A stretch of 15,815 bases of DNA from positions 1-15,815 of the forward strand of contig WBUW01000022.1 of the NCBI GenBank assembly GCA_008933495.1, in the 5' to 3' direction. The notes under the pieces are model-generated. The model did no database searches, had not been told where the DNA came from, and worked only from the letters and a program-made list of their open reading frames with translations. This document shows positions 13,766 to 15,815 of this stretch, in pieces (the stretch's first letter is position 1; each line of letters starts with the position of its first letter). The DNA is from Pseudorhodoplanes sp. (GTDB lineage: Bacteria > Pseudomonadota > Alphaproteobacteria > Rhizobiales > Xanthobacteraceae). The position numbers were made by a program, and so were the translations under genes.

Positions 13766-15463
13766 ATGCCCGCCTCACAGCATCAGTCACCGAAATCCGA
13801 CATCGAAATCGCGCAGGCCGCCAAGAAGCGGCCGATCCTCGACATCGCGCGCGAGAAGCTCGGCATCGCGGCTGAAAATCTCGAACCCTATGGCCACTAC
13901 AAGGCCAAGGTATCGATGGATTACATCAAGACGCTGAAAGACAGGCCGAACGGCAAGCTGATCCTGGTCTCGGCGATCTCCCCGACGCCGGCCGGCGAAG
14001 GCAAAACCACGACCACGGTCGGGCTTACCGACGCGCTCAATCATCTCGGCAGGAAGGCCATGCTGTGCCTGCGCGAGCCATCGCTCGGTCCCTGCTTCGG
14101 CGTCAAGGGCGGGGCGGCCGGCGGCGGCTATGCGCAGGTCGTGCCGATGGAAGACATCAACCTGCATTTCACCGGCGACTTCCACGCCATCACCTCGGCG
14201 CATAACCTTTTGGCCGCACTCATCGACAATCACATTTATTGGGGCAATGCGCTTGGCCTCGACCAGCGCCGCGTCGCCTGGCGGCGCGTCATGGACATGA
14301 ACGACCGCGCGCTGCGCTCGGTCGTGTCCTCGCTCGGCGGCGTCGCCAACGGCTTCCCGCGCGAGGACGGCTTCGACATCACGGTCGCCTCCGAAGTGAT
14401 GGCGATTTTCTGCCTCGCCAGCGATCTCGACGACCTCAAGAAGCGGCTGGGCAACATCATCGTCGGCTATACGCGCGACCGCAAGCCGGTGCGCGCCGGC
14501 GACGTCAAGGGCCACGGGCCGATGACCGCGTTGCTCAAGGACGCACTCTCCCCCAACCTCGTGCAGACGCTGGAAGGCACGCCGGCCTTCATCCATGGCG
14601 GCCCGTTCGCCAACATCGCGCACGGCTGCAACTCGGTGCTCGCCACCACGACCGCGCTCAAGCTTGCCGACTATGTCGTGACCGAAGCCGGCTTCGGCGC
14701 CGACCTCGGCGCGGAAAAGTTTCTCGACATCAAGTGCCGCAAGACCGGGCTGAAGCCGGACTGCGCCGTGCTGGTCGCCACCATCCGCGCGCTCAAGATG
14801 CACGGCGGCGTCAAGAAGGACGACCTCAAGAAGGAAGACCTCAAGGCGCTCGAAGCCGGCCTGTCGAACCTGCAGCGCCATATCGAGAACATGCAGAAAT
14901 TCGGCGTCGTACCGGTGGTCTCGATCAACCGCTTCTCGGCCGACACCGAAGCCGAGATCGCGCTTGTCAAGGACGGCTGCAAGAAGCTCGGCGTCGAGGC
15001 GGTGATGGCCGATCACTGGGCGATGGGCGGGCCGGGCGCCGCCGATGTTGCGCGCGCGGTGGTGAAAATCGTCGACCAGGGCAAGAGCAATCTCAAGCTG
15101 CTCTATCCCGACGAGATGCCGCTGTTCGAAAAGATCCGCACCATCGCCAAGGAAATCTACCGCGCCAAGGACGCCACCGCCGACAAGTCGGTCAAGGACC
15201 AGCTCGCCAACTGGGAAAGCATGGGCTTCGGCAAGCTGCCGGTCTGTATCGCCAAGACGCAGTATTCGTTCTCGACCAATCCGGACGCCAAGGGCGCACC
15301 GGTCGATCACACCATCAATGTGCGCGAAGTGCGGCTCGCCGCCGGCGCCGAGTTCGTGGTGGCGATCTGCGGCGAGATCATGACCATGCCCGGATTGCCC
15401 AAGGTGCCGTCGGCCGATTCCATCGACGTCAACGCCGAAGGCAAGATCGTTGGCCTGTTCTGA
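13766..15463 (+). CDS. fhs: Formate-tetrahydrofolate ligase
   Basis: This enzyme (formyl-THF synthetase) joins formate to tetrahydrofolate with ATP, giving 10-formyl-THF in the cytosol. It has 565 residues, near the family's ~555-560. The P-loop TPAGEGKTTTTVGL starts at residue 74. Other family segments are CLREPSLGPCFGVKGGAAGGGYAQVVPMEDINLHFTGD, AHNLLAALIDNH, TPAFIHGGPFANIAHGCNS, YVVTEAGFGADLGAEKF, and the C-terminal GEIMTMPGLPKVPSA. The ATG at 13766 has only a weak ACGGA ahead of it. In this locus the formate source is Frc, which releases one formate per turn of the oxalate cycle, so Fhs feeds oxalate carbon into C1 metabolism (serine pathway or biosynthesis). Its product is the expected substrate of the preceding gene, so the two could form a futile cycle unless regulated. 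Confidence 0.97.
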   Translation: MPASQHQSPKSDIEIAQAAKKRPILDIAREKLGIAAENLEPYGHYKAKVSMDYIKTLKDRPNGKLILVSAISPTPAGEGKTTTTVGLTDALNHLGRKAMLCLREPSLGPCFGVKGGAAGGGYAQVVPMEDINLHFTGDFHAITSAHNLLAALIDNHIYWGNALGLDQRRVAWRRVMDMNDRALRSVVSSLGGVANGFPREDGFDITVASEVMAIFCLASDLDDLKKRLGNIIVGYTRDRKPVRAGDVKGHGPMTALLKDALSPNLVQTLEGTPAFIHGGPFANIAHGCNSVLATTTALKLADYVVTEAGFGADLGAEKFLDIKCRKTGLKPDCAVLVATIRALKMHGGVKKDDLKKEDLKALEAGLSNLQRHIENMQKFGVVPVVSINRFSADTEAEIALVKDGCKKLGVEAVMADHWAMGGPGAADVARAVVKIVDQGKSNLKLLYPDEMPLFEKIRTIAKEIYRAKDATADKSVKDQLANWESMGFGKLPVCIAKTQYSFSTNPDAKGAPVDHTINVREVRLAAGAEFVVAICGEIMTMPGLPKVPSADSIDVNAEGKIVGLF

Positions 15464-15478
15464 CGGCGATGGGGGCTC

Positions 15479-15535
15479 TTCGTCGTTACCCGGAGGAGCG
15501 AGCGGCATTACCGTGAGCCTCGAAGGCTGACGGAC
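15479..15535. repeat. Degenerate dispersed repeat between fhs and the GST gene
   Basis: The block resembles, on the minus strand, the bradyrhizobial repeat type CCTTCGAGGCTC...CTCCTC-CGGGT-ACG. Its two ends (CGTCGTTACCCGGAGGAGC and GAGCCTCGAAGGCTGACGG) are imperfect inverted copies. Recognition rests on memory of such repeats; pairing is only moderate. Confidence 0.4.
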
Positions 15536-15554
15536 CATCGGAAGAGGATTCGTT

Positions 15555-15815
15555 ATGCTCAGGTTCTATTACAGCACTGCGCCCAATCCGATGAAGGTGG
15601 CGCTGTTCCTGGAGGAGGCCGGCCTGCCCTACGAGGCGATCCCGGTCGATACCCGCAAGGGCGACCAGCACAAGCCGGACTATCTCGCCATCAATCCGAA
15701 CGCGAAAGTGCCGGCGATCGTCGACGGTGATGCGGTGGTGTTCGATTCCAATGCCATCCTGCTCTATCTCGCCGAGAAGACCGGCAAGTTCCTGCCGGCC
15801 GAGAAGACGCCGAAG
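15555..15815 (+). CDS. Glutathione S-transferase family protein (3' partial)
   Basis: The first 87 residues of a thioredoxin-fold GST; the frame runs off the window. The translation begins MLRFYYSTAPNPMKVALFLEEAG. It contains the cis-proline glutathione-binding turn INPNAKVPAIVD (residues 46-57) and the gamma-glutamyl contact FDSNAILLYLAEKTG (63-77). These are typical of the bacterial YfcG/YghU or beta-like groups. AGAGGA lies about 8 nt before the ATG. The gene is 91 bp after fhs in the same direction and may share its transcript, but a link to oxalate metabolism is not shown. The C-terminal helical domain, which would decide the subgroup, is outside the window. Confidence 0.88.
   Translation, partial: MLRFYYSTAPNPMKVALFLEEAGLPYEAIPVDTRKGDQHKPDYLAINPNAKVPAIVDGDAVVFDSNAILLYLAEKTGKFLPAEKTPK

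Noticed and set aside
13787..15538. Minus-strand open frame of 583 codons opposite fhs
   Set aside because: Antisense shadow of a highly conserved gene; no motif and skewed composition.

Overview
The window is GC-rich with strong third-position GC bias. Its gene content and the dispersed palindromes between genes point to an alphaproteobacterium of the Hyphomicrobiales, most like the Bradyrhizobium/Rhodopseudomonas/Pseudolabrys group. That placement is an inference from repeat style and gene similarity; no search was run.

Left part (1-4874). The window opens inside a plus-strand FAD/NAD ferredoxin-reductase-type gene (1-1215, 5' end cut off). A 402-base gap (1216-1617) is built from repeats: a composite bradyrhizobial-type palindromic repeat, then a 157-bp MITE-like element with perfect 17-bp ends that supplies the stop codon of the next gene. 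That gene is a minus-strand Old Yellow Enzyme family oxidoreductase (1618-3072). It diverges from a plus-strand aryl/acyl-CoA ligase of the benzoate/2-aminobenzoate-CoA ligase type (3243-4874), which has a plausible sigma70 promoter in the 170-bp divergent gap.

Main part (5171-15463), all plus strand: an oxalate-to-C1 locus. The order is a tripartite tricarboxylate transporter (tctC, tctB, tctA), an FCD-type GntR regulator, oxalyl-CoA decarboxylase (oxc), formyl-CoA:oxalate CoA-transferase (frc), a 10-formyl-THF hydrolase/formyltransferase-like protein, and formate-tetrahydrofolate ligase (fhs). The start of a glutathione S-transferase gene runs off the right edge.

Inferred working model: the transporter imports oxalate. 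Frc loads CoA onto oxalate, taking it from formyl-CoA and releasing formate. Oxc decarboxylates oxalyl-CoA to formyl-CoA and CO2. Fhs puts formate onto tetrahydrofolate for C1 assimilation. The formyltransferase-like protein either returns formyl-THF to THF plus formate, or moves a formyl group between carriers. The GntR gene has a dyad overlapping a candidate promoter just upstream, which suggests autoregulation and oxalate- or formyl-CoA-responsive control.

Most worth a second look: (i) the hydrolase-like gene between frc and fhs, whose expected reaction opposes fhs; (ii) a TTT transporter as candidate oxalate importer; (iii) a roughly 60-residue Lys/Arg/Ala-rich N-terminal extension on Frc; (iv) the dyads upstream of gntR and tctC; (v) the MITE-like element at the OYE stop codon; (vi) a three-cysteine remnant of the 4Fe-4S motif in the OYE protein; (vii) REP-like palindromes in each gap from frc to the GST gene.
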